A stretch of DNA of 64,000 nt from an uncultured Bacteroidales bacterium (GTDB lineage Bacteria > Bacteroidota > Bacteroidia > Bacteroidales > Coprobacteraceae), in assembly GCA_949297285.1 (NCBI GenBank), contig CASFRL010000045.1, forward strand, positions 1 through 64,000, given 5' to 3'. The notes under the pieces were generated by a model. It did no database searches. It had not been told where the DNA came from and was given only the letters and a program-made list of their open reading frames with translations. Position numbers and translations under genes: made by a program. This document shows positions 36,077 to 44,807 of this stretch, in pieces; the first letter of the stretch is position 1, and each line of letters starts with the position of its first letter.

Positions 36077-36160
36077 AAAAAAAAATTCCTCGGAGCACTA
36101 ATCCTTGCTTCCGGACTGCAACTTTTCGAAAGTTCGATAAAAGTCTCAATCCGAGGAGAA
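36077..36160 (-). other. Terminator-like structured element with a T9 tract
   Basis: On the minus strand an eight-bp stem (TCCTCGGA with TCCGAGGA) closes a region of about 60 bases that holds a smaller hairpin (AACTTT/AAAGTT). The 3' arm is followed by AA and nine T. The T tract is only on the galE-side strand and lies upstream of the galE promoter. No gene lies upstream on that strand, so this could end a small RNA. No clear promoter was found for it. Confidence 0.45.
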
Positions 36161-36197
36161 GCAGAATAAAAAAGCCAAACATTTCTTGCCCGACTTT

Positions 36198-36229
36198 TTT
36201 GGATGGCATAAAAAATAATTATAACTTTG
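36198..36229 (+). promoter_or_regulatory. Promoter of the rplY operon
   Basis: TTTG (36198-36201), a 20-base spacer and TAACTTTG (36222-36229) match the consensus. The leader of about 75 bases contains a nine-bp hairpin (AAATTAAGA with TCTTAATTT) at about 36260-36286. Confidence 0.75.
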
Positions 36230-36311
36230 TCGCGCTTTTTGAGTATTCCGTGCGATGGGAAATTAAGAAGCTGATTATCTTAATTTTGAGTAACACAAAA
36301 AAATTAAAACA

Positions 36312-36962
36312 ATGAAAACATTTTTATTAGAAGGAACTCCCAGAACTGATTTAGGGAAAAAAGCAGTAAAAGCTCTACGTAAACAAAATCTTATTCCGGC
36401 TGTATTAAATGGCGGACAAGTTGTAACCTTACCTTATAACGGACCCCTCCAAGCTGGTGAAAAAGTAGTAGAGATTGCCAATAACCAAGCACTGATCGTA
36501 ACAGACTTTTCTATATCGGCAGACGCTGTTCGGAAATTGGTCTACACTCCCGAAATTTTTGTTATCGACTTGACTATCGGAGCCAAAAAAGTAAATGCTG
36601 TCGTAAAAGATATTCAATTCCACCCGGTAAACGATACCATACTTCACATGGATTTTCTTGAAGTAAACGACCAGAAACCTATCGTTATGGAAGTTCCGGT
36701 TGCTCTCGAAGGTCACTCAGAAGGTGTTAAAGCCGGTGGTAAACTGAGCCTCGAAATGAGAAAACTGAAAGTAAAAGCTATCTATTCTCAGATTCCTGAA
36801 AAACTGGTTATCAACATCGATAATCTGGGCTTGGGCAAAACAATACAGGTAGGAGAACTTCATTTCGAAGGTCTGGAACTGATGAATGCTAAAAACGCAG
36901 TCGTTTGCGCAGTTAAATTGACAAGAGCTGCTCGTGGATTGCAAGCAAAAAGCGGTAAATAA
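36312..36962 (+). CDS. rplY: 50S ribosomal protein L25 (CTC form)
   Basis: A 216-residue long-form L25/TL5/CTC protein that binds 5S rRNA. The N-terminal L25 domain (about residues 1-90, LEGTPRTDLGKKAVKALRKQNLIPAVLNGG) is followed by a beta-rich CTC domain (DFLEVNDQKPIVMEVPVALEGHSEG). It is the first gene of rplY-pth-S4 protein; the next gene begins 13 bases later. Confidence 0.95.
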   Translation: MKTFLLEGTPRTDLGKKAVKALRKQNLIPAVLNGGQVVTLPYNGPLQAGEKVVEIANNQALIVTDFSISADAVRKLVYTPEIFVIDLTIGAKKVNAVVKDIQFHPVNDTILHMDFLEVNDQKPIVMEVPVALEGHSEGVKAGGKLSLEMRKLKVKAIYSQIPEKLVINIDNLGLGKTIQVGELHFEGLELMNAKNAVVCAVKLTRAARGLQAKSGK

Positions 36963-36975
36963 TAATATTGCTTAA

Positions 36976-37539
36976 ATGAAATATTTGATTGTAGGGCTGG
37001 GTAATATCGGGCCTGAATACGAAAATACCCGGCACAACATAGGATTCAGAGTATTGGACGCTTTAGCTAAAGCGTCCAATCTTGTTTTTACAGACAAAAG
37101 ATACGGCGAAATCTGCGAAATGAAAATCAAAGGACGCACCTTGATTTTACTAAAGCCATCTACCTACATGAACTTGAGCGGGAACGCCGTACGCTATTGG
37201 CTGCAAAAAGAGAATATTCCGGTAGAAAATTTACTGGTAGTAGTCGATGACCTATCTCTTCCGTTCGGAAGTTTACGTCTAAAACCCCGAGGGAGCGATG
37301 CCGGACATAATGGGCTGAAACACATTCAACAAATATTAGGAAGCGACAACTATGCCCGACTTCGGTTCGGTATAGGCAATGATTTTTTCAAAGGACAACA
37401 AGTCGACTACGTATTGGGAGAATTTCCGGAAGAACAACAAAAAGAACTACCCGGACGGCTTGAACGTGCAGGAGAGATCATTAAAAGTTTTTGTCTGGCC
37501 GGGATACAACTGACCATGACCCAATTCAACAACAAATAA
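36976..37539 (+). CDS. pth: Peptidyl-tRNA hydrolase
   Basis: A 187-residue enzyme that frees tRNAs from peptidyl-tRNA drop-off products. It shows [24 protein letters not shown] with the catalytic His near residue 21 and its partner Asn, [14 protein letters not shown], and [27 protein letters not shown]. The rplY-pth order is conserved across bacteria. Confidence 0.96.
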   Translation: MKYLIVGLGNIGPEYENTRHNIGFRVLDALAKASNLVFTDKRYGEICEMKIKGRTLILLKPSTYMNLSGNAVRYWLQKENIPVENLLVVVDDLSLPFGSLRLKPRGSDAGHNGLKHIQQILGSDNYARLRFGIGNDFFKGQQVDYVLGEFPEEQQKELPGRLERAGEIIKSFCLAGIQLTMTQFNNK

Positions 37540-37545
37540 TTTACC

Positions 37546-37986
37546 ATGGGAAGAGAGAATGAAGCACGAATAGACAAATGGATGTGGGCTACCCGTATTT
37601 TTAAAACACGTACGATTGCGACCGAAGCCTGCAAAAAAGGACGTGTTTCTATTGCAAATACCCCGGTAAAACCCTCCCGTACCATAAAAGTAGGCGACAT
37701 CATACAGGTAAGAAAGCCCCCTATCACCTACTCTTTCAAGGTGCTTGCACTGACAGAAAAGAGAATGGGAGCAAAACTCGTTCCGGAATATCTTGAAAAC
37801 ATCACGCCTCCCGAACAATACGAAATATTGGAGATGAGCCGTATCAGCGGCTTTATAAACCGGAGCAAAGGTCTTGGTAGACCAACGAAACGAGAAGGAC
37901 GGGAATTGAAGAAATTTACCGAAGGTGAGTTTTTTGATGACGACTTCGATTTTGATTTCGACTTCGACGACTACGATGAAGATTGA
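37546..37986 (+). CDS. S4-domain RNA-binding protein (Hsp15/HslR-like)
   Basis: A 146-residue protein with an N-terminal S4 domain (RIDKWMWATRIFKTRTIATEACKKGRVSIAN, about residues 6-70), like Hsp15, which binds stalled 50S subunits carrying peptidyl-tRNA. That would suit its place six bases after pth. The C-terminus is a basic patch (RSKGLGRPTKREGRELKKF) followed by an 18-residue tail of only Asp, Glu, Phe and Tyr (DDDFDFDFDFDDYDED), unlike E. coli Hsp15. Confidence 0.85.
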   Translation: MGRENEARIDKWMWATRIFKTRTIATEACKKGRVSIANTPVKPSRTIKVGDIIQVRKPPITYSFKVLALTEKRMGAKLVPEYLENITPPEQYEILEMSRISGFINRSKGLGRPTKREGRELKKFTEGEFFDDDFDFDFDFDDYDED

Positions 37987-38100
37987 ATAAAACCGATATA
38001 ACTCCCGATTGTTATATTACACACAAGACTCAATAACACAGCAAAATGAACGCTTTTATGTTGCTGTGTATTGCAAAAATTTTTCTTGATCAAAAAAATT

Positions 38101-38937
38101 ATGGATCCGCAGAGACAGAAAGATATAAAGGAAAAATTATATTCCATTATATTCAAAACCGACACAATAGCGGGAAGAAAGTTCGATATTATCTTACTTA
38201 ATGTCATTCTTCTCAGTATTATACTGGCTGCCATAGAAAGCGTTGTAGACTTCAACATTCGATATGCACTTCCGTTTCGCATTTGCGAATGGATCATAAC
38301 AGTATTGTTTACGATCGAATATGCAGCCCGTATATATTGCAGCCCCAACCGAAAAAGATACATATTTTCGTTTTATGGAATTATAGACCTGCTATCTATC
38401 TTACCCTTTTTCATAAGTATCGTATATAGCAGTACCCACTATCTTATTGTGATTCGGGCTTTGCGACTGCTGCGGATTTTCAGGATATTAAAATTAACTC
38501 ATTTCCTGAAAGAGGGGAATTACTTGGTCGACTCTTTACGCCGAAGTGTCAAGAAGATCATGATATTCACCTACTTTATCGTTATTCTGGTAACAATTTT
38601 AGGAGCCTTGATGTATCTGGTCGAAGGAGGTGTAAACCCGCTATTCTCGAACATTCCCAAAAGTATCTATTGGGCAGTTGTTACCATTACAACCGTAGGA
38701 TATGGAGATATTACACCCATTACGTTTTGGGGACAAACCATCTCTGTAATAGTCATGCTGCTCGGATATTCGATATTGGCCGTTCCTACGGGTATTATCT
38801 CTTCAGAATTGATAAAACCGATGCGAAAAAAAAATACGGTATGCCCTAATTGTGGCGAAAGCAAGCACGATATTGATGCCTCGTATTGCAAAAACTGCGG
38901 AACATCTCTAATTTCAAAAGATAACAACTTGTCATAA
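38101..38937 (+). CDS. Voltage-gated potassium channel-like protein with C-terminal zinc ribbon
   Basis: 278 residues from the ATG at 38101. It has six transmembrane segments; S4 is Arg-rich (IRALRLLRIFRILKLTHFLK) and the pore has TITTVGYGDITPI with the potassium filter at about residues 198-203. The family is the KvAP/Kch type, presumably tetrameric in the inner membrane. The C-terminal cytosolic tail ends in two CxxC pairs (Cys248/Cys251 and Cys263/Cys266, CPNCGESKHDIDASYCKNCG), a zinc-ribbon-like module not normal for these channels. It follows the S4-protein gene by 114 bases and may be in the same unit. Confidence 0.85.
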   Translation: MDPQRQKDIKEKLYSIIFKTDTIAGRKFDIILLNVILLSIILAAIESVVDFNIRYALPFRICEWIITVLFTIEYAARIYCSPNRKRYIFSFYGIIDLLSILPFFISIVYSSTHYLIVIRALRLLRIFRILKLTHFLKEGNYLVDSLRRSVKKIMIFTYFIVILVTILGALMYLVEGGVNPLFSNIPKSIYWAVVTITTVGYGDITPITFWGQTISVIVMLLGYSILAVPTGIISSELIKPMRKKNTVCPNCGESKHDIDASYCKNCGTSLISKDNNLS

Positions 38938-39015
38938 AAACTCTTTTTTCTCTTTTAAACCGAAATTTTGCTTAACATTTCGGAAGAAAAATAGTTACAA
39001 TATGCATAAAAATTA

Positions 39016-39023
39016 TAACTTTG
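39016..39023 (+). promoter_or_regulatory. -7 motif for ilvE
   Basis: TAACTTTG in a context (AATTATAACTTTGTCG) almost the same as at rplY. It overlaps the TTG that would begin an extended frame, so the ATG at 39063 is the true start. Confidence 0.55.
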
Positions 39024-39062
39024 TCGTCGTTACATGCAAGTTTTGAAAAAACAATAAAAAAA

Positions 39063-40082
39063 ATGGAAACTATCGATTGGGCTAATTTATCATTCGGTTA
39101 CATGCCGACCGATTATAATGTACGGTATAATTACCGAAACGGGAAATGGGGAGAACTTGAGATAAGCAGCAGTGAATATATCAATATGCACATGGCTGCA
39201 ACTTGTCTACATTATGGACAAGAAGCTTTTGAAGGTTTAAAAGCATTCCGAGGGAAAGACGGGAAAATAAGAGTATTCCGGCTCGAAGAAAATGCTGCAC
39301 GTCTACAAAGCACCTGTCGAGGCATCTTAATGCCGGAGCTACCGACTGAGAAATTCCGAGATGCCATTCTTAAAGTCATAAAATTGAATGAGCGTTTTGT
39401 ACCGCCTTATGAAAGTGGCGCATCGCTTTACATCAGACCGTTATTGATCGGTACAGGAGCACAAGTCGGCGTACATCCTGCAAGCGAATATATGTTTGTT
39501 GTTTTCGTCACTCCGGTAGGACCGTATTTTAAAGGAGGCTTCTCTACCAATCCTTATGTCATCATCCGTCAATATGACCGTTCTGCGCCACTGGGTACAG
39601 GGGTTTATAAAGTAGGAGGAAATTATGCAGCCAGCTTACGGGCAAACAAAATGGCTCACGACATGGGATATTCTTGCGAATTTTATCTGGATGCAAAAGA
39701 GAAAAAATATATCGACGAATGTGGAGCTGCCAACTTCTTCGGAATTAAAAACAACACATATGTTACTCCGTTATCGACTTCGATCTTACCATCGATCACC
39801 AACAAAAGTTTGATGACGTTGGCAGAAGATATGGGCCTGACCGTTGAACGCCGCCAGATACCGGAAGAAGAACTGGCCACTTTCGAAGAGGCCGGAGCTT
39901 GTGGAACGGCAGCCGTTATTAGCCCGATACAACGCATCGACGATCCGGAGAAAAATCGTTCATATGTCATTTCGAAAGACGGCAAGCCCGGGCCGATATG
40001 CACAAAATTATACAATAAACTGCGCGCTATCCAATATGGAGATGAGGCCGATATACACGGCTGGGTTACGATTGTTGAATAA
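39063..40082 (+). CDS. ilvE: Branched-chain amino acid aminotransferase
   Basis: 339 residues, a PLP class IV aminotransferase that makes the last step to valine, leucine and isoleucine. ATCLHYGQEAFEGLKAFRGKDGKIRVFR contains the family start, VYKVGGNYAASLRANKMA carries the PLP Lys, and ECGAANFFGI the PLP-binding Glu. The listed ATG is chosen because the -7 promoter motif overlaps the upstream frame. It lies about 23 kb from the ilv operon, in its own unit. Confidence 0.96.
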   Translation: METIDWANLSFGYMPTDYNVRYNYRNGKWGELEISSSEYINMHMAATCLHYGQEAFEGLKAFRGKDGKIRVFRLEENAARLQSTCRGILMPELPTEKFRDAILKVIKLNERFVPPYESGASLYIRPLLIGTGAQVGVHPASEYMFVVFVTPVGPYFKGGFSTNPYVIIRQYDRSAPLGTGVYKVGGNYAASLRANKMAHDMGYSCEFYLDAKEKKYIDECGAANFFGIKNNTYVTPLSTSILPSITNKSLMTLAEDMGLTVERRQIPEEELATFEEAGACGTAAVISPIQRIDDPEKNRSYVISKDGKPGPICTKLYNKLRAIQYGDEADIHGWVTIVE

Positions 40083-40102
40083 CAAAAATAGTAATAAACA
40101 GT

Positions 40103-40149
40103 ATCCCGGGACAAGGCACAAAGACATTTGTCCCGGGATTTTATTTTTA
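40103..40149 (+). terminator. Terminator of ilvE
   Basis: ATCCCGGGACAA pairs with TTGTCCCGGGAT; a T-rich tract (TTTATTTTTAT) follows, 20 bases past the stop. Confidence 0.85.
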
Positions 40150-40218
40150 TCGACGGATAGCCCGAACAAAAACATGCACCAACGAGTTATAACAAAGACC
40201 TTACTTTGAAAAAATAGT

Positions 40219-41145
40219 ATGAAAGTTTACTTAATCACAGGTATTACCGTTATCCTGATCTTCTCGATATGGGCACAACATAAAAGACAAAACAATATGA
40301 AACTCAATAAACTGACGGCTGAAGAAGAACGCGTTATATTAAGAAAAGGCACTGAACTTCCTTTTAGTGGTGAATACAACAATTTTTACCAAAAAGGGAC
40401 ATATTTGTGTAAACAATGCAATGCACCCTTGTACCGCTCGTCTGACAAGTTCGATTCCGGATGCGGATGGCCGGCATTCGACGACGAAATTCCCGGGGCT
40501 GTTATCCGACAGCCCGACAGTGACGGTAAACGCACCGAAATCATCTGTGCCAATTGCAAGGGGCATCTTGGACATGTATTTTTAAATGAGCACCTCACTC
40601 CGAAAGAAACCCGACATTGTGTAAACTCAATTTCTTTAACATTCAAACCCGACAAGCCGGAAGAAATATCGAAAGCCTATTTTGCATCCGGATGTTTTTG
40701 GGGAACAGAGTACTATTTTAAAAAGCTAAAAGGTGTTACCGCCACAACCGTCGGTTTTATGGGAGGGACGAAAAAACATCCTACCTATAAAGAAGTATGT
40801 TCTCAAAAAACCGGACATTTTGAAACGATAGAGATCGAGTATAATCCTGAGATCGTCAATTATGAATCATTGATAAAATTCTTTTTCGAAATTCATGATT
40901 TCACACAAACCGACGGACAAGGACCCGATATAGGAGAACAATATCTCTCGGTAATTTTTTATGCCAACCCTGAAGAAAAAGCAATCGCAGAGGAATATAT
41001 CCGCAAACTCACGGCCATGGGCTATAAAGTGGCAACGCAACTGCGCCCGGTCTCTGACTTTTGGCCCGCAGAAGATTATCACCAAGACTATTATGAGCAT
41101 ACGGGCAAGACTCCTTATTGCCATAAATACCATAAAATTTTTTAG
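40219..41145 (+). CDS. msrBA: Bifunctional methionine sulfoxide reductase MsrB-MsrA, membrane-anchored or exported
   Basis: 308 residues with both repair enzymes fused in the order MsrB then MsrA. An N-terminal hydrophobic segment (residues 4-19, [16 protein letters not shown]) should export or anchor it in the periplasm. MsrB (about 28-145) has the zinc pairs CKQC and CANC, the GCGWPAF motif and the active-site Cys in HCVNSISL. MsrA (about 150-308) has the active-site [10 protein letters not shown] and YHQDYYE. It repairs both stereoisomers of oxidised methionine. Confidence 0.94.
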   Translation: MKVYLITGITVILIFSIWAQHKRQNNMKLNKLTAEEERVILRKGTELPFSGEYNNFYQKGTYLCKQCNAPLYRSSDKFDSGCGWPAFDDEIPGAVIRQPDSDGKRTEIICANCKGHLGHVFLNEHLTPKETRHCVNSISLTFKPDKPEEISKAYFASGCFWGTEYYFKKLKGVTATTVGFMGGTKKHPTYKEVCSQKTGHFETIEIEYNPEIVNYESLIKFFFEIHDFTQTDGQGPDIGEQYLSVIFYANPEEKAIAEEYIRKLTAMGYKVATQLRPVSDFWPAEDYHQDYYEHTGKTPYCHKYHKIF

Positions 41146-41182
41146 AAACAGACATCCAAGGCACAAACTCTTTAACATTTCT

Positions 41183-41223
41183 AAAGTTCTGTTCAATATA
41201 GATAAAAGAACAGAACTTTTTTT
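41183..41223 (+). terminator. Terminator of msrBA
   Basis: AAAGTTCTGTTC pairs perfectly with GAACAGAACTTT, followed by a T tract, 37 bases past the stop. Confidence 0.85.
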
Positions 41224-41263
41224 CTAAATTTTTTTTTGTATTATTGCACAAAATAGAATAGAA

Positions 41264-41803
41264 ATGGATCCGTTTGCAATCATAGACAAATACTATACTC
41301 CGGGAACTGCATTATATGATATTTTGGTAGATCATAGCCGCCTGGTCACTCAAAGAGCTCTTGAAATAGCCAAAGCCCACCCTGAGTTGAACGCAGATAC
41401 AGAATTTATCTCGGAAGCAGCCATGCTACACGACATCGGTATTTTTCTAACCGATGCTCCGGATATAGAATGTCATGGAACACGTCCTTACATTTGCCAC
41501 GGGACTTTAGGAAGCGAACTGTTAAAAAAAGAGGGACTTCCCCTTCATGCATTGGTCAGTGAACGACATACCGGAGCCGGACTTTCGTTAGAAGACATTA
41601 TCGCTCAAAACCTCCCCATTCCTCATCGCGACATGCTTCCGGTAAGCATAGAAGAACAAATCATCTGTTTTGCCGACAAATTTTATTCAAAATCAAACCC
41701 GTTAAAAGAAAAAAGTATAGAACAGATCAGAAAAAGTATGAGTAAATATGGAGAGGCTTCGGTCGCTCGTTTTGAAAGGTGGTATCATCTTTTTCTCCTC
41801 TAA
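41264..41803 (+). CDS. HD domain protein (HDIG-type)
   Basis: A 179-residue cytosolic protein with a metal-dependent phosphohydrolase core: H-x(n)-HD in LVDHSRLVTQRALEIAKAHPEL followed by AAMLHDIGIF (His-Asp near residues 53-54), then HGTLGSELLKKEGLP and the downstream Asp in CFADKFYSK. Small HD proteins of this kind act on nucleotides or phosphoesters; the substrate is not known. It is a single gene between msrBA and lptD. Confidence 0.85.
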   Translation: MDPFAIIDKYYTPGTALYDILVDHSRLVTQRALEIAKAHPELNADTEFISEAAMLHDIGIFLTDAPDIECHGTRPYICHGTLGSELLKKEGLPLHALVSERHTGAGLSLEDIIAQNLPIPHRDMLPVSIEEQIICFADKFYSKSNPLKEKSIEQIRKSMSKYGEASVARFERWYHLFLL

Positions 41804-41850
41804 AATATATTAAATAGGCTCAATACCCTAATATGTTGGGGTAAATTGTG

Positions 41851-41858
41851 TATTTTTG
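41851..41858 (+). promoter_or_regulatory. -7 motif for lptD
   Basis: TATTTTTG, 26 bases before the ATG, matches TAnnTTTG. Confidence 0.5.
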
Positions 41859-41884
41859 CACCGCAATAACCTATTGGTTTGTGA

Positions 41885-44686
41885 ATGTCATCGAGAAATA
41901 AGTTTTATATAATAGTACTTACTCTGTTTTGCTCTTTAATGCTGGTCAGGCTCAGTGCCCAACCTAAAAGAAAAAGCCAAACACGGCAAGCAAGTTTCGT
42001 CCATGCCGATACGATCGTCCCGACAGATAGCGGGACAGTCAGACTTGTTTCCGATAGCTTACATTCTATTCTGCCCGATTCGATCTTGATTCGTCCGGAT
42101 TCACTAAACACAGATTCTATCCCGGCAGACTCTACGATGACCGACACGATAAAAGCTCCCAAAGAAAAAAAATCGGCATTGGAAGACGTCGTAAAATATA
42201 CGGCAAACGATTCTATCGTATTTTTAAGCAACAATCAAGCCTATATGTATGGACAAGGGGTCGTAACCTATCAGGATATAGAGCTTGATGCCGACGAGAT
42301 ACGAATGAATATGGACAGCAGCACGGTATTCGCCATCGGACGTCAGGACAGTAGCGGTGAAATTATCGGAAATCCTGTATTCAAAGATAAAAGCGGTGAA
42401 TACGAATCGGCAACGATGAAATACAACTTTAAAAGCCAAAAAGGATATATCACCAACATCATCACGCAGCAAGGAGAGGGTTATCTGACCGGAGGCAGCA
42501 CCAAAAAAAACAAAGACGGCGACTTCTATCTGAAAGACGGGAAATACACAACTTGCGACGACCATGAATCGCCCCACTTCTATCTTCAATTGACAAAAGC
42601 CAAAATGCGCCCGAAGAAAAACATCGTTACCGGTCCGGCCTACATGGTTTTGGCAGGAGTACCGCTTCCGTTAGCAATACCCTTCGGATTTTTCCCTTTT
42701 ACAGAGAAATATTCTTCGGGAATCATCATGCCAACATTCGGGGACGAAACCGCCCGAGGTTTTTATTTGAGAGATGGCGGATACTATTTCGCAATTAACG
42801 ATTACATCGATTTGGCCCTTACCGGAGAAATTTATACGAAAGGCTCTTGGGGGCTGAATGCCATGTCAAACTATGTGAAACGATACAAGTTCTCGGGAAA
42901 TTTCAACATCGGATATTTGGTGACGATCCTTGGAGACAAAGGAATGCCCGATTATCAGAAACAGACCAATTTCCGGGTAATATGGAGCCACTCGCAAGAT
43001 GCCAAAGCCAATCCGAATATGAGCTTCTCGGCCAGCGTCAATTTTACGACGAGCGGATATGACCGGAATAATCTGAATAGCTATTATAATGCCGCGACTT
43101 TTACCGAAAACACCAAAAGTTCTACGGTAAACATGACTTATAATTTTCCGAACACGCCATTCAGCATCTCGACAACGGCCAACATTACACAACGAAGTAA
43201 AGACTCGACTTTGAATGTATCGTTTCCCGACTTCACACTCAATATGAGCCGTGTATATCCGTTTAAACGGAAAAACCCGGTAGGGAAAGAACGGTGGTAT
43301 GAAAAAATCAGTCTGAACTATACCGGATTATTCCGCAACTCGATAGAAACGAAGCAAGATCAGTTCCTTAAATCGAATTTGGTCAAGGACTGGCAAAACG
43401 GAATGCAGCATACGATCCCGGTATCGGCCACATTCAGCTTGTTCAAATACATCAACATATCGCCCTCTTTCAACTTTACCGACCGCATGTACACCAACCG
43501 CATCATGCAACAATGGGATCCTCGATCGGCAGCTGTTGTAAGAGATACGATATACGGTTTTTACAATGTTTTCAATTATACTGCAAGTATCAGCGCCCAA
43601 ACCAAATTATACGGATTTTTCCAACCTCTGCCATTCTTCGGAGGGAAAAAAATACAAATGATACGGCACGTCTTAACGCCAAGTGTCAGTTTCAGTGCAG
43701 CTCCTGATTTTGGAAGTTCTCGATACGGATTCTGGCAAACCTATTCGAAAATAGAAAACGGCAAGCGTGTCGATGTAAAATATTCACCGTTCTCTCACGG
43801 CATATTCGGAACGGCGCCACAGGGGAAACAAGGTACGGTATCATTTAATGTTTCCAATAATCTGGAAATGAAAGTCAACTCGGATAAAGACACAACCGGT
43901 GTACGGAAAATAAGCCTTATCGAGAATCTTACCGCCGGAATCAGTTATAATATGGCTGCCGACTCTATGAACTGGAGTAATATCAATACCTCGATTCTTA
44001 TAAAATTGACTAAGAATTTCAATTTGCAAGCTTCTGCGGTTTTCGATACCTATACATACCAGCTTAACGAATACGGGAATCCTGTGCGAGTAAATATACC
44101 TCGATGGAAAGCAGGCAAAGGATTAGGACGGTTATCGAGTACAGGAACTTCGTTTTCTTATACATTCAGTAACGACACATTTAAGAAAAAATCGAAAGAC
44201 GACAAAGACAAAACCGAAGATTCGACAACCGAACCCCCGACCGAGAATAATGCCGGAAACGGAGAGACGCAAGACCAAGAGCAGGAGAATACCGAATTAG
44301 AAATGAAAAACGGCTATATGGTATGGGAAGTGCCGTGGAGTTTATCTGTAAATTATTCGATCAATTACGGATACGGGACATTCAATAAAAAGAAGATGGA
44401 ATACAATGGCCAAATCACCCAAAACCTGAGTTTCTCGGGGAATATCCAACCTACTAAAAATTGGTCGTTCAATTTCTCGGCAAGTTACGACTTCGAAGCA
44501 AAAAAAATTGCGTACATGAATTGCGGCATTACCCGCGATATGCACTGCTGGTCGATGAGCGCAAGTTTTATTCCGGTAGGGCCATACAAATCCTATAACT
44601 TCAACATCAGTGTAAAATCATCACTGTTAAGCGACTTGAAATGGGATAAAAGCGGGAACTCTTATGACAGTTTGAAATGGTATTAA
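41885..44686 (+). CDS. lptD: LPS-assembly outer-membrane protein LptD-like
   Basis: A 933-residue protein of the Bacteroidetes LptD/OstA type, which places lipopolysaccharide in the outer leaflet. A signal peptide (to about residue 25) precedes a low-complexity Asp/Ser-rich region (about 35-95, runs of DS and PDS). The OstA-like jellyroll (about 100-260) has NQAYMYGQGVVTYQDIELDADEIRMN and KTCDDHESPHFYL-type segments, and the C-terminal 650 residues form the barrel. A charged insertion (KKKSKDDKDKTEDSTTEPP) lies near residue 775. Only one Cys pair region is visible, so the four-Cys disulfide pattern of E. coli LptD is not conserved. Confidence 0.85.
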   Translation: MSSRNKFYIIVLTLFCSLMLVRLSAQPKRKSQTRQASFVHADTIVPTDSGTVRLVSDSLHSILPDSILIRPDSLNTDSIPADSTMTDTIKAPKEKKSALEDVVKYTANDSIVFLSNNQAYMYGQGVVTYQDIELDADEIRMNMDSSTVFAIGRQDSSGEIIGNPVFKDKSGEYESATMKYNFKSQKGYITNIITQQGEGYLTGGSTKKNKDGDFYLKDGKYTTCDDHESPHFYLQLTKAKMRPKKNIVTGPAYMVLAGVPLPLAIPFGFFPFTEKYSSGIIMPTFGDETARGFYLRDGGYYFAINDYIDLALTGEIYTKGSWGLNAMSNYVKRYKFSGNFNIGYLVTILGDKGMPDYQKQTNFRVIWSHSQDAKANPNMSFSASVNFTTSGYDRNNLNSYYNAATFTENTKSSTVNMTYNFPNTPFSISTTANITQRSKDSTLNVSFPDFTLNMSRVYPFKRKNPVGKERWYEKISLNYTGLFRNSIETKQDQFLKSNLVKDWQNGMQHTIPVSATFSLFKYINISPSFNFTDRMYTNRIMQQWDPRSAAVVRDTIYGFYNVFNYTASISAQTKLYGFFQPLPFFGGKKIQMIRHVLTPSVSFSAAPDFGSSRYGFWQTYSKIENGKRVDVKYSPFSHGIFGTAPQGKQGTVSFNVSNNLEMKVNSDKDTTGVRKISLIENLTAGISYNMAADSMNWSNINTSILIKLTKNFNLQASAVFDTYTYQLNEYGNPVRVNIPRWKAGKGLGRLSSTGTSFSYTFSNDTFKKKSKDDKDKTEDSTTEPPTENNAGNGETQDQEQENTELEMKNGYMVWEVPWSLSVNYSINYGYGTFNKKKMEYNGQITQNLSFSGNIQPTKNWSFNFSASYDFEAKKIAYMNCGITRDMHCWSMSASFIPVGPYKSYNFNISVKSSLLSDLKWDKSGNSYDSLKWY

Positions 44687-44772
44687 ACGTCATATTCCAA
44701 TACAACTACTGTTATCTATTTCAAAGCAAAGAAAGCTGTAAAAAAAATTCGCCTTTTTCTCCTTTTGTTTGT

Positions 44773-44780
44773 TAACTTTG
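44773..44780 (+). promoter_or_regulatory. -7 motif for corA
   Basis: TAACTTTG, 27 bases before the ATG, matches TAnnTTTG. Confidence 0.5.
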
Positions 44781-44807
44781 TAATCAGACACATAAAATGG
44801 GGAAATT

